From positions 682,001 through 746,000 of the forward strand of contig JBBPFI010000012.1 of NCBI GenBank assembly GCA_037974965.1: DNA of 64,000 nt, in the 5' to 3' direction. This DNA is from Dacryopinax spathularia (Eukaryota; Basidiomycota; Dacrymycetes; Dacrymycetales; Dacrymycetaceae). Positions 10,396-21,963 of this stretch are shown one piece after another. The notes under the pieces were generated by a model. That model was not told the DNA's origin. It did no database searches and saw only the letters and a list, made by a program, of their open reading frames with translations. Position 1 is the first letter of the stretch. Each line of letters begins with the position of its first letter. The translations under genes and the position numbers were made by a program.

Positions 10396-13300
10396 GCCAA
10401 CGAGGTGGCCTTCAAACAAGATCCTCGACCCCGTACAAGGTACGCGCTTCCAAGTTCTCATTTCCACGGCATCTCAAGCTAACTCGCGCATCTAGTTCGG
10501 GTTGAAAGCTTGAATCATCCATTATCGTCTTTTTACTCTCTTTTCCCTGCCTATCGAGTCTCGTACTATGTCTCGCAGATAACCTCTTGGATTGAAACTA
10601 TCTCGTCTACACAATATGCCTTTCCATTTGCCTTTTTCGGCCTCGGCCTGAATTCTGCTTCCTGCTTCGCGCTCGCTTGTATGTGCTTGCTCGTACGATT
10701 CCGAATCTGTAGGCGTAGCAATACACGCGCTACGTTCCGCATGTACAAACAATAAAATGGAGTTGTACGATTATGTTTGACCCGCCTGTGCGTTTCCCCC
10801 GTCTCTGGCTCGCAACCAGGTCTGAATTGAACGACCGTACGACGAGACAGCAACGACGGTCCGAGCACAAGGCTGTCAAACAAGCAACCGCAAAACCCAC
10901 CCGAACACCGCAGACGTCGCTTGTGGCACTCAAACAAGCCAACAAGGCCAAGCAACGAGATGATTTTGTACGACGAGGAAGGGGGACAAACACCGAGACA
11001 TTCCGAAACAGGACAATAGTCGTCCTTCGTCCCTCGGCCCCTCTACCCCTTGGCAAGCGAGCTGCGAGGGGCGGGGCAAACAAACCATCCTATCACTCGA
11101 GGACTTGTTTGATAGCAACGGGCTCTGTATCGCCCTGGAGAAGGGATGGTACTGTCGGGAGGTTGGACAAGGCCAGAGGGAGGTTAGAGGCCAGGAGGAG
11201 GTTGCACCGCGACGGTGGTGTGGTCGGGACGGAGGCGGAGGTGGGAGGGGGCCGCGTCTCGCGGATCGGTTCCGTGGCTCCGACGCCACGCGGAGTTACG
11301 GCTCGGCTTCGGTCGGCGATAAGTGTGATCGGCGATCTGTACGCCCTCTTGGCCCGCTTAAACCACAGAATTCGGTTCTTCAGTGTGCAAGCGACTTGAA
11401 CTGCATAGCTGCAGAGCGCTATTCTTGCCAGGCAAAGAACGCTGAAATTGTCGCCTTATTCCAGTCACTAGCCAAATGCTTGCTGGCCTCCACCTCATAC
11501 GACCCCCCCATCTCGTCTCAGACTTTCCACATCCAGCATCCCCCAAACCCCTCAACTTGAAACCCCACGGAGCCCCGCTCGGACTCCGTCCCCTCAACGC
11601 ACAGCCGAACACAGCCAAACCTTATGATGATTCACGATCGAGCGTGATTCCTCCCATGCAGGAGATAAGGACACCTTGGTGGGCCGATCGAGAGGGTGAG
11701 GTGGTGACGTAAGGGTTGCTTATCACGTGCTGCGGGGCACTACACTAGATCGGCCCCACCTGGGATCGGCATTCCCTACCCGGCGAACTCTCTCTCTTAC
11801 ACCCAGCTCAGAGACGAACCGGAGGACGAAGTTTGGAGTGCAGGAGTCGGCCGGGGCACGTGCGATGACGACCCTCTCAGCTCTGCGAGCTCAGGGACGA
11901 GTGGATTGAATTAGGAACCTGGGAAGTCAAAGGGGCGGGAAGCTTACCGAGGGCGGAGGTTGATCCGCCCTTCCGGCATCTGCTCCTGGTTGTATGTAGT
12001 AGGGTGAGGATGAAAGGGTCGAAGGTCAAACCTCCACTGTCGTAGATTTTCTTCTTTGCCTGATATCGGAAGATAGAGACTGACAGCTAGGGATTGTTAG
12101 CTGGATGGAGATTCGTTCGGTCTATCTCTGTCTTCAGACAGAATTGAAAGATTGTCGGTACGTAGCTGTCGGGCGTGCGAGCGAAAGGGGATGCGCAAGC
12201 CTATCCTCCCTTCCCCAACAAGACCGAAAATAGAAGCGAGCAAGGGTCGTGCCTTTCTCACTTCTGCCTGTCGAGCGATGAAGGGAAACTTAGGGTGGTG
12301 TGGCGCAGAAAACTTGCGAGCAGGATGGAGGATGAGGTTGAGGTTGACAGCTTGGTCGCTCTCTCTGTCCTTCGCTTGGTCGGCCCGAACGTATCGGGCG
12401 GGATCGTTACTTGGCAGGACCCTGCTTTGAGGAAGATTTTGGATTGGCTGCGATGAGACTGGGAAGGTGGACTTTGGTGCTGATGGCTCAGATTACCGGA
12501 ATTGGGCGATATACAAGCAGGCGTTGGTCAATGAAGTCCGCAAAGTTCGGCCCGTACACGATGAGCAACGATTCGGAGATGAAATTTTCTAAGATGTTTG
12601 GATGTCGACGCGGTGTCTTCCTTTCCTCTTATGAACAAGCAAGGCCGCCGACGCTGTTTGTTTACTCATGGATGGACAAGATCTCGACAAGCGTCAAGTT
12701 CGACTCGATAAGCGAGGGCGGCGGAAGATCTCGGTTGGTGGGTTGAGGTGCGTGTGTGAGACAGACTAGCCCGGATGATGGCATTGATTGGTCGAGGGGG
12801 AAGGGGAAGATGCGGGAGCAATTGGCCGAGCGCTGAATGGAAGCTGGTTGTGGTAAATTCATAGAGTCGCGGCCGTCGCAGGTTACTGAATGTTTCCTGT
12901 ACATTCGTGTGAATCGTAGGGGATTTCGGAGGCGGATTTCTGGAAAGAGGCCTGAGAAGGGCAGGATGCCTGGGAAGTGTGCGCGCACATCGAAGGATGT
13001 CTGGGGCAAAAGAGCGAGAAATGGAAGCCGGGGGCGGGATCTGACGCGAGCACGCAGAGTGACGTTTTCCGGTGGGGGAGAGCCGTCCCTCAGGTTGGCC
13101 CGCTCGCTCTTTTCGGCGCCCCCGGTCCTCTGGGAGCACTGAGGAGCTGCCTGCACCTGCTCATCCCTCCTCACTGAGTGAGCCATTAGGCAGTAGGCGA
13201 TCCAGCTTTGCCCGCCTACGCTGTCCGGGGCCCCCGACGGGACTCCGCTCGCCTCTGGGCTCTCCTTTGAACTCGCTCCTCACCTTTTCGCCTCGACTTC

Positions 13301-13615
13301 TCCGCACTGACCATCTGACCACGGCCCACTCCGGTCATTCCTCCCGTGTCGAGCACATTCCTTCTCTCACTCTGACGTACCTGCTCCTACCCTTCTCAAC
13401 TTCTCTCCGCTCTCGGCCTCCGCCCTATAGACTACAACCAGGGCACCTACGCTCCTTTCACCTTCAACACCCATCAACTCCTTCCCCGCAATTCGAGCGC
13501 TACCTATTCGCTCTCTACTCGCAATCACCCCGCCATCACTCGGCCCTCATCACGACGACGACGCTAGTGCTAGTGCCATCCCCGCCGCTAGCACCAGCCA
13601 AACTACTGCACCGGG
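10396..13615. other. 3.2-kb stretch without a convincing gene
   Basis: From the HD1 stop to the glycogenin start I see no recognisable domain on either strand. AT-rich sequence near 10510-10760 is probably HD1 3' flank. A plus frame at 12175-12456 ends RLVGPNVSGGIVTWQDPALR and looks protein-like but has no known match and no splice-linked partner. From 13200 to 13615 the plus strand is C/T-rich, as in fungal promoters and leaders. Confidence 0.5.
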
Positions 13616-16600
13616 ATGCCCCCACTCGCCGACCCACCATATGCGTTCGTCACCCTCGTCTCGTCCGACTCGTACCTCCCCGGCGCCCTCGTCGTAGCCC
13701 ATGCGCTGAGGGATATCCACCCCCGGCCCGCAGAGCCGCCAGAAGTCGACTTCCAGACGGTGTGCCTCGTCACGCCCGAAGTGGTCGATGTGGCTACTAT
13801 CCGTGCGCTGAGGAAGGCGTTCGATCTGGTCGTAGGTGTGGAGGTGATCGATGATCAGTCTCAGCTGGGCGTAGAGAACCTCGGTCTACTCGGTGAGCCC
13901 CTTTAACCTCATGCACTGTGCGCTAGCTGACGCTGGAGCAGGCCGGAGAGACCTCACGACCGTCCTGACCAAACTGCACGTCTTCCGCCTCACGCAGTTC
14001 AAGAAGGTTATCTTCCTTGACGCCGACACCCTCCCCCTACAACCCATCTCCCATCTATTCAATCTCCCCGACAAGCTCGCAGCAGCGCCCGACGCCGGCT
14101 GGCCAGATTGCTTCAACTCCGGTGTGCTCGTGCTCGAGCCTAGCGAGCAGAGCTTCGAGGAGCTGCGCGAGCTTGCCCGGACCAAAGGGAGCTGGGACGG
14201 CGGTGACCAGGGGCTGTTGAACGAGTGGGCTGGGGACGATTGGTACAGGATCAGCTTTAGGTACAATACCACGCCTACTGCGGCATATACGTGCGTCTCC
14301 CTTCACATTTAGGCGCATATATGTGGTTCGCTGACTTGGGATGAAGGTACAAACCCGCCTATGCACGGTTTCATGAAGGTATCAAGCTGCTGCACTTTAT
14401 TGGCTCGCAGAAACCGTGGCAGTCACTCCCTATCCGACCTGCTCGACCACCTCCTCCCCCTCTCTCCCAGTCGCATGATACGACCTACGGCGCCCTAGTG
14501 GACCAGTGGTACGCAGTCTACGACAGGCACTACCGCCCGCTCTCGAACGTGGACGCTTTTGCTACTCCCGAGGGATACCAGCCTGGCGCAGCACCGGATA
14601 CGGCGCCCTTCCACCCACCGCACTACCCCGCAGCGTGGGACGAGCCAAAACCGCTCGAAGCTCAGCCGCAGGCGGACAGGCCGTTTGGTCTGGACGAGCT
14701 GCGTGAGCTTGCGATGCGCGGGGTTGGGTCGACATATGCCGCGAATGAGGGTGAGGGGCGGTACGAGAGTTTGCCGCTTGATGGGCGGGTGGACCTTATC
14801 CGGCCCAGGCATGAGGAGCAGCCTGGCCAGCCGGACAGGGACGAGGATGCTACTCCCCGGGCATCTCAGTACCAACATCAGGAGCAACATCAGCAGCCGG
14901 TGCAGACGGGCGAGTACCCGCCGCATCTGCAACGCCAGCCTGCTCGTCCTCCGCAAGATCAAGGTCCAAGTCATGATCACGGCTATTTCCCACCACCGCA
15001 GCAGCATGAGCATCACCAGGATGAGCAGCATCAGGCAGGTCCTTCACACTATGGTGAGCAGGCCCGGCCCGCTGAGCCTACTCACCATGAACAGTGGCAA
15101 CCTCCACCCGAGCAGCATCACGAACAGGCTCCTTCTCATGAGCAGTGGCAGCAGCCACATGAGGAACATCACCATCATCCGCAAGAGCAGGAGTATCATG
15201 CACCTCAACCTCAACCCGCTGCACCTCCGCCTCCTCCAGAACCAGAACCCTTCTCTCCTCCATTGATGACCTGGAACCCGGCCTACGAACCTCCGCCGAA
15301 TGAGCCGCCACCTGCTGCGGCCTCGTTCCCGGAATGGCAGGGGAACGTATGGGAAGAACGACCCCGGCATGAACAGCGGGAGTTCTTCCACCCTCCGCCT
15401 CCTGCGCGCGTGCCGCGCAGCTTGGTCGACCCTGGTCAGTATGGGAACATGATGGGTCAGGCGCCCGATCCGGCCAAGGTGAAGGAGATCTTCCCCTGGG
15501 AGAGCCAGCGGCGCGTCCCAAGCGGACGTGTTTGGCCGAGGGGCGAGTCACCTCCCCCACCGTTGCCAGAGGTCAAGCCTGTCCACCCTGGGGAAGCGGA
15601 GAACATTGCTGGCCCGAAACTGACCGTACAGAGTCCTTCACCTCCTGTCCCCGGCGCAAGCCGGTCGTTCGAGCCGCCTGCGGCAGCCTCACCACCGACA
15701 TATGGTCTGCCGGGGGATATGAGCTTCCGCAATGCGTGGGATGCAGATCCGCATATCCAGAGGTACGTCAGTAAGCTGTCCCGGCCGACTGTTGGCTCCA
15801 GGCAGAACTCGTACGCGACCATGCGGCGGAGCCCGCTCGCCACGCCCGGCATCAAGGGGAACTTTACGTTCCGCCGGCCGCGGGAGCGGGGCGAGGGCGC
15901 TGATGCCAGCAGTCGGGACGGGGACGACGAGGAAGACGGGTTCGAGTCAGAGAGCGAGAATGGGCATGCGGAGGAGGAGGCCGGCGAGGAAGGCGCTGGG
16001 GACGGCAGGCCTAAATCCAGATCCAGAACGGGCTCGGTCAGCACCACGCGTGGGGGAGAGGCCGCAGGACACGCAGCTAAATCTTACCGGTCACAGGCTG
16101 TCCAAACCGAGCCACCTCCCAAGATGAAGAGTCGTGGCGTGCAAGTACAAGCTCAATTCGCGAGGACGAATTTCTTCATCCAGCGAGAACCGAGGAAGGA
16201 CGAAGGCGTGCAGACGAACCCGACTAGTCCCGTGGTGGCGCCTAGGCCGCAGCTTGAGCCGTCGCCGATGCCGGTGCCGGATACGCACTATCTCCTGCCG
16301 CAGCAGCAGTTGCCGGCGACGCCGTCGCCGTACGACGAGCCGAAGATGCCGACTGCGCAGGACAGCGTGCGTGGCCGGTTGGCGGACATCGTCACTGACG
16401 ATACGCCGGTGCAGGCGCTTGTGCCACCAAGACCCGCAGAAGATTCGGCGCCCGGATATGAAAGCTATTTCCCGCCGCATTCTTCTGTGGAGTCACCCAG
16501 GGAGGTGGCCGCCAACCCGCCAAACGAGCATCCTGGGATGGAGCCGCTCAGCCCCGTCACCGCAACCTCACGGCCAGGTCCAACACCCATTCCACCACAT

Positions 16601-16828
16601 ATGCGCCTCTCGTCCAACGAGACCCAATCCAGCGGCGGAACGATTTCCCCGCCCTCATCGTTGCTCACTTCTCCCAAAGACGGAGAAGACATCACCTCAC
16701 CAACCGGTAGGACCCGACTCTCCATCCGGCGATGGGATCCAGCCCGGGACGTAGACCTATTCAAGCGGGATTCGCAGGAAGTCCTAGCCCGTTTCTTGCG
16801 GATGAACGACTGGGAAGAAACGCGCTAG
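13616..16828 (+). CDS. Glycogenin (GT8) with long disordered tail
   Basis: Three exons (13616-13892, 13942-14290, 14347-16828) give 1,035 residues. Residues 1-260 are the GT8 glycosyltransferase domain: YAFVTLVSSDSYLPGALVV, the DxD metal site in FLDADTLPLQP, CFNSGVLVLEPS, DGGDQGLLNEW and HFIGSQKPW. Glycogenin glucosylates its own tyrosine to prime glycogen; candidate tyrosines lie in YNTTPTAAYTYKPAYARF. The next 750 residues are disordered, rich in Gln/His/Pro. The end (RRWDPARDVDLFKRDSQEV, ARFLRM) resembles the short glycogen-synthase-docking motif at glycogenin C-termini. Glycogenin is, as I recall, a frequent neighbour of mushroom matA loci. A piece of the tail (about 14775-15200) recurs in the chimeric gene at 21964-24437. 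Confidence 0.93.
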
Positions 16829-17248
16829 AGCCGGAGCGGCAGCGCAACTACCCTTAAAAAGTGTATATAATCTCTCTCCTCCTGGTCTCTTCGTGTCTAT
16901 AAGCTTCATTAACGCAATCTCTATCCTCTCTACAAGGTCACTCTCCCGCTTTCGCTCTCACTCGATCTGCGTCTCGCTCTTGCTTCAGAACGTCCCTCGG
17001 GATGCCCTTACACGGACTTGGTTCATAATGTCTCTCCCTCCTTGCATGTCTCTCTCCCTCTCCCCTGCCACTCATCGACCTTCCTCTTGTCTCTCGCTCT
17101 CGGTGTCCTTTCTAGTATGTAGCCCCTTCCCGCACAGGGCGTAGACGGTGGTCGGTGGAGGAAGTGTGGAAGGCAGAGGAATGTTGTTGTCTCTTCGATC
17201 CTCTTCGATATGATCGCTCCGTACCAGTTAGATGCTACTAACTCCTAC
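16829..17248. other. Intergenic between convergent genes
   Basis: 420 bp of C/T-rich sequence (repeated CTCTCTCCCTC words near 16980-17110) hold the 3' ends of glycogenin and of the XRCC2-like gene. No gene is seen. Confidence 0.5.
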
Positions 17249-18481
17249 TTACTCACCCACCACAAGCCCGCGCGGTCCAATACCGTACTCAAATCTGATA
17301 CCCTTGACCCTTCCCTCCACCTTGGCGTCTTCGAGCGCTTCCTTTCTCGCTTCGTCTCTCTTGGCCTGGGCGAGCCGTGTGCCAGCAGGAAAAGGCTCGA
17401 GCGGGGGTTTAGTCAGTATGATCCTGTGTGTCGGCTCTGGCAGACCAGCGCGGTGCAACATCGACCCTCCCTGCGCCGCCCCACTCTCCTCCCTCCGATG
17501 GGGAAAGAATTCTTGCACCGTAACCCAAACCACAGCCCCCCTCTCCCTCCTCAGCCTCTCCAGCGCCCTCCTCACCTGCACCATCGGATGCCCGCCCTCC
17601 CACGCAACGCGGGAGCGCTCAAGCTCCGCCCGATCAGCCCAGTAGAACGCAGTGATCGAGTCGATCATAAGCATCAACATCTCCTCCTCCGGCATGTGGT
17701 CTCGCTGGTAGGAAGGGAGGGACTGGAGTGTAGCGGCTAGGTGGAGGGTAGAGGTGGGGCGGAAGATGTGGACTCGCTTTAGGGAGGATTGGACGACTTG
17801 CTGGATCGCCGTGCTTGGGATGTGGGAGTGGGAGTGGGAGAGCGGGGAGTGAGGGGGGAGGGTGAGGGATAGGCGTTTCTTGATGTGCGCTTGGAGGTGG
17901 GAGGCGAGGGTGAGGATGGAGAAGCGGGCGTCGAGGTCTATGAAGATGACGCTCTTTCCTCGGCCACCTAACATTACCGGCACCTCTTGGCCCTGCGCTT
18001 GCTGCTGCCCTGGCTGCCCATGCTGCTGCCCCTGCTCGTGCTGTTGCCCGGAGCCACGCGCTGCCCCAGGAGCGGGCAGAAGAGGGAGGTAGACTTCGAA
18101 CGGCAAGATTGTGGTAAGGCATAGGAAATAGAGGAACTGCGTCTTCCCAATTCCTGCTGAGGAGGAGAGCTCGATCAGGTCTCCTCTCGCTAGGGAGGAG
18201 AGTGAGGAGAGCGACGAGTGGGCATGGGAGGCAGGGGCAAGCTGGGAGGAGAGGATGTCGTCGAGGGCGGTGTGGAATGTTGGGCCTGGTGGGGAGGCTA
18301 CATAAAGGCATATAGCTTCAGACTGGGCACAGGGGGTAAGAAGAGGGGGAGGCGGTACTTTTCGTCAAGACGGCCGATATAAGCTGGATTACATGAATGG
18401 GGCTTGATTGGGCACGCAGGGAGGACGGCGTACCTCTAGCCCGGACGAGGTGGGGATGGACTTGAATATCTCTGTTGCCAT
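17249..18481 (-). CDS. XRCC2: XRCC2-like RecA-family recombination protein
   Basis: Three exons: a short first exon (MATEIFKSIPTSSGLE), a 25-nt micro-exon at about 18367-18391 (LISAVLTK) that alone makes the phases agree, and a long exon ending LVVGE. Key parts: GDLIELSSSAGIGKTQFLY as the P-loop, SVIFIDLDARFSI, VHIFRPTSTLHLAATLQSL, and Walker B LMLMIDSITAFYWADR; the last matches XRCC2's LLILDSLSAFYW closely. XRCC2 is a RAD51 paralogue of the BCDX2 complex, acting in homologous recombination in the nucleus. The P-loop has Ser where the first Gly is usual (S-x4-GKT). A Gln/Gly-rich insert lies after FEVYLPLL. About 370 residues, longer than human XRCC2 (280). Confidence 0.82.
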
Positions 18482-20409
18482 TATGCTGCGTTGTATCGGA
18501 TAGGAGTATGCTCAGCTGGTGGTTATGGAAGGAGAGCGCGACGCGCTTATGACGCGTAGTGAGCGCGTTCACATCGAACACGAGCTGTCCGCTTCAGAAA
18601 GACATGTCGTGCAGGCTACGGCGAACGACTGACGGAGATACGGCCCCTCGGAGTTACGCCCCATCGGAGCCGAGCACGCCTCCACGGAGACGGAGATACG
18701 CGGCATCGATGTCTCGCCGACCCCTCCCTTCTCTCGAGCGTGTCACATCCCGCGCGATCCAGAGCCAGCTTTCACGCGCTTCCTTCCTTCCGGCCGAATG
18801 CGGCGCGACCCTTCTTCGCGCGAAAGAAGCAGAGTGCACCGTATGGCTCATCTCGCTCATGCGTTCGCCCAGGAGTGAGGATCGGTGGGTTATGGGGGGA
18901 TGGCCAAGCATTCGCCGAGAGCGTACGTGGGCTCGGACGCTGTAAGACGACCAGAAGAAGGAAGAGACCGAGCTTGTTCGCTCGCTGGGCCAATGCTTCC
19001 CGCCCCGCCCCGCCCCGCCTTCCGTGCGTGCGTGCGTTACTCGCTTTCTCCCCTTCACCGCCTCCAGAAGCACACGTCCACGCATACGCAGCACTTGCCC
19101 GGTGGATGCGACCATCGGCCTCGCTCCGGCCATAGGTGTGTAGGAAGGTGAGGGGGTGATAACGCATACGTACCGCACAACTAAACTGTATGCTGCGTGG
19201 GCGTGCGTGTTTCTGAACTTCCCCGCGCACTCTGCTGGCTTTGTCCTCGACTCACGCGCGGTGGGTACAAGACGCTCGATCAGAAGAGACGCCACGAGTC
19301 AGTGGTGGGATCATCCATCTCCCCACTTCCCTCCTTCTTCCTCTTCTCCCTCGTTCTGGTCTTCGCTGGTTTCGTACTCGGAACGGGACGACTCTCCGCC
19401 TCCGACTTACATGCTTACCTCCTTGCTCACCCACCAGCTCACCTTTTGCCTGCCTGCTCACAACAATCTCTCGTTCCTTCAACCCTTCAAGCATCCAAGC
19501 GCGCCTTTCCTCTTCCTCTCTGTCTCCTATCCGTATTCTTTGGACTCTTCATCCGGCCTAGTCGAACCGAGGCTCGAGCTAGACGCCAGCAAGAACGTCA
19601 GACCACGCGCTCCCTCATCTCTCGGCCGCTCCGCAAGATCGTACAGCCTCTCCCCTCGCACACTTCGTATCAGACGCACTTGCACACATCTCCCGGCTCT
19701 CCCATCCCCCACCAAAACCAGCAAGGAGAAAAGAGGTCAGCAAGCGCCAGCACGTTCCATTCGGCTGCGTACCTGTCAGCCTATCGCTCGGATCGACGTC
19801 TGCTCCTGCTCGTGCTCGTGCTCGTGCTTAGTGGCACAGGGTTGGTGTCTGAGAGAGTGTGAGGTCGGGTGATTTGTCTTGTGAAGAGTCGGTTTTGGCG
19901 TTTGGTTTCTGCGAGTTGTGTTGGAAGGCGGGTTTGGCTCGGCTCGCTCGCTGACTGGATAACGGACGAGAGTCGGCCCACCTCCCAGCGGCACTCTTCC
20001 TTCGCTCACCGCCTATCCCTTCCACTACTCTCAGCCGCTCAGCTGGTCAGGCTCGTTCGCCTCGCTTACGCTCGCCCTGCTCGCCAGCACGTGAGCTTAC
20101 GACCCGCCAGGACTTGCTCAAGTGGGACGCCTTCTCCCAGGGTCGGCTTTTCCGGTACTACGGTACGGCACGGTACGGCTCTGCTTGATCCCTCAGGGCG
20201 AACTGTCCGTGAAGAGCGAAGGGTCTGGTCAACCTGGTTGAAGGTCGAAGGTCGAAGGTTGATCGTCTTTGCTGGCTGTGGTTGTCTGTCGTTGCGTACT
20301 ATACGACCAAGGGCAGCTCTCCCCGCCCTCTTTCGCTCGCCAAGCACTACCTTAGCCACCAAGCCGATCACTCGCGACAACCCCTCTCCCCCCTCTTCCA
20401 CGCAGGACG
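18482..20409. other. 1.9-kb stretch without a gene
   Basis: It lies between the divergent XRCC2-like gene and the membrane-protein gene at 20410. It has a CCCGC microsatellite near 19000-19020, a GTGC run near 19024-19036 and a GGTAC cluster near 20150-20178, with C/T-rich leader-like sequence up to 20409. Open frames here have no conserved domain and lie on both strands, as expected by chance at high GC. Confidence 0.5.
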
Positions 20410-21465
20410 ATGCCCCCCTACGCCCTCCTCGCCCGCCTAACAGCTCTCTCCGACCTCGTCTCCTCCATCCCCTCCTCCTCCTCATCCTCAGCCCCACCCG
20501 CAGAAGGGCTAACAATAACATCCTCCTCAACCTCCAACGCCTCCTCATCCTCCTCATCCTCCTCAGGCAGCTCACCCGCCCTCCCACCCTGCCCCGACTC
20601 CCCCTCCTCCGGCCAATTCCCCACCACATGCACACCGCCCATCCCCACCCCCTACGGCTCTCAATCACCCTATAACCCCGCCCAGCTCGGGGTGATCGGG
20701 TTCGTCTCCTGCGCCGCTGTGCTCGTCGCTGCGGGCGGGGTTGTATGGTGGGCCTGGAAGTGGCGTAGGAGGGCGCGAGAGCGGGGGAGACAGACGGTCG
20801 TCGTCCAGCTCGCGGGGGGCGGAATAGACGGCACGTCCTCAAACCCGGGATCGATACATCCCCCAGTAGCGGTAGTGGTACCCCAAACAGTCCGTCTCCC
20901 CGCCTCCGCTTTCACCCGGTCCAAAAAACGCAAGCGCTCTCGTCCCTCTCAACCCCAAACAGGATCAGGTACGGGCACAGGATCGGAACACGAACTCCAA
21001 CCGCCCTCGTCTGCCCAACCGGCCCGAAATCCGGACGGGACGATAAGGGACGCGTGGGATGAGGAGGGGTTGGATACGATGGGCACTTTCGAGACTGTCG
21101 ATACGGTCGGGACGGGGGAGACGGGGGAGACGCTTGTGGGGGAGAAACTCGAGGGTGCTGAGCCTGATCCCGATGGGGAGGGCAAGACGGTGGATCTGGG
21201 TGGGGAGGATGGGGATGGGGTGGGAGAAGTACCGCTCTCTGTACGTCTTTTTCTACCCAGATATATGCGCGTTTTTGGAAGGCGGAGAGCTGATGAAGGG
21301 GTGTAGATCCAGAGACTTACGTTGGGGCCTATGCCGCCTGTTGCGAGTATGGCGGCTGAGGTTGCCAGGCCTGCGCCTACGTATCTCGCGCCTAGTAAGG
21401 AAGAGGAGAAAGAGACTGAGAAGGAGAAGGAGAAGATGAAGGACAAAGACTCCCGCGGTGGATGA
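20410..21465 (+). CDS. Ser-rich single-pass membrane protein, unknown function
   Basis: Two exons (20410-21240, 21307-21465; phase 0) give about 330 residues. The order is a short N-terminus (MPPYALLARLTALSD), a poly-Ser/Pro stretch, CPDSPSSGQFPTTCTPP, one strong transmembrane helix (GVIGFVSCAAVLVAAGGVVW) followed by WRRRARERGR, and an acidic C-terminal half with TMGTFETVDTVGTGETGET repeats. The end is Lys/Glu-rich (KEEEKETEKEKEKMKDK). Ser-rich ectodomain, one helix and basic stop-transfer fit a plasma-membrane sensor-like protein (Mid2/Wsc style), but no family motif is present and no clean signal peptide is seen. The 66-nt intron contains a GATATATGCGCG motif. Confidence 0.65.
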
Positions 21466-21963
21466 ACACTCTCCTCGCTATCGCGCACACACATACATAC
21501 TTGCTCACTTTCCTTTCATATCATCATTTGGCTTCATCATCTCATTTTTGTCGCTGTCTTCATTTTCGCTGTTTCCTTTGCATCAATGTGCCTGCCTGTC
21601 TGCCTGTTCTGGCTCTTTCGCTGGAATTCATCGTCGTTTGTTTGCCTCTGCTCGTGTCTGGTAGGATGAGAACCTTAATTGTACATCGCATAACCACAGA
21701 AAGTGTATTTATTGCTCATTGTGCAGCGGAAGTTGGGTATCGCATGTTTGGTATGGGCAAGAACGAAGGGACGAAAAGTGAAGGGACGCGAACGAAATGT
21801 TAAGCGGAAGACGCCATACAGTAAGTTTGGGATCGCAGAGTCCGTAGAGTGGCATTCTGTAAGCCAAGTCAATTTGGTCGACGAGTCCACCAACATCCTC
21901 GGGAAACGGCTAGCGCCCGCCTGGAATAGAGCAGACGTCGTCGAGCTCAAGATCGCTAATGCA
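21466..21963. other. Intergenic between convergent genes
   Basis: About 500 bp of AT-richer 3'-flank sequence. No gene or repeat is recognised. Confidence 0.5.

Noticed and set aside
12175-12456. Protein-like plus frame (RLVGPNVSGGIVTWQDPALR)
   Set aside because: No start context, no neighbouring exon in phase and no recognised family, so it is noted in the gap entry only.
12662-13186. Minus frame of 174 codons upstream of glycogenin
   Set aside because: Arg/Pro/Ser-rich as expected by chance at this GC; overlaps another open frame on the same strand.
14495-15031. Minus frames rich in Leu/Met opposite the glycogenin tail, and other antisense frames at 15044-16480
   Set aside because: They mirror the Gln/His/Pro repeats of glycogenin; composition explains them.
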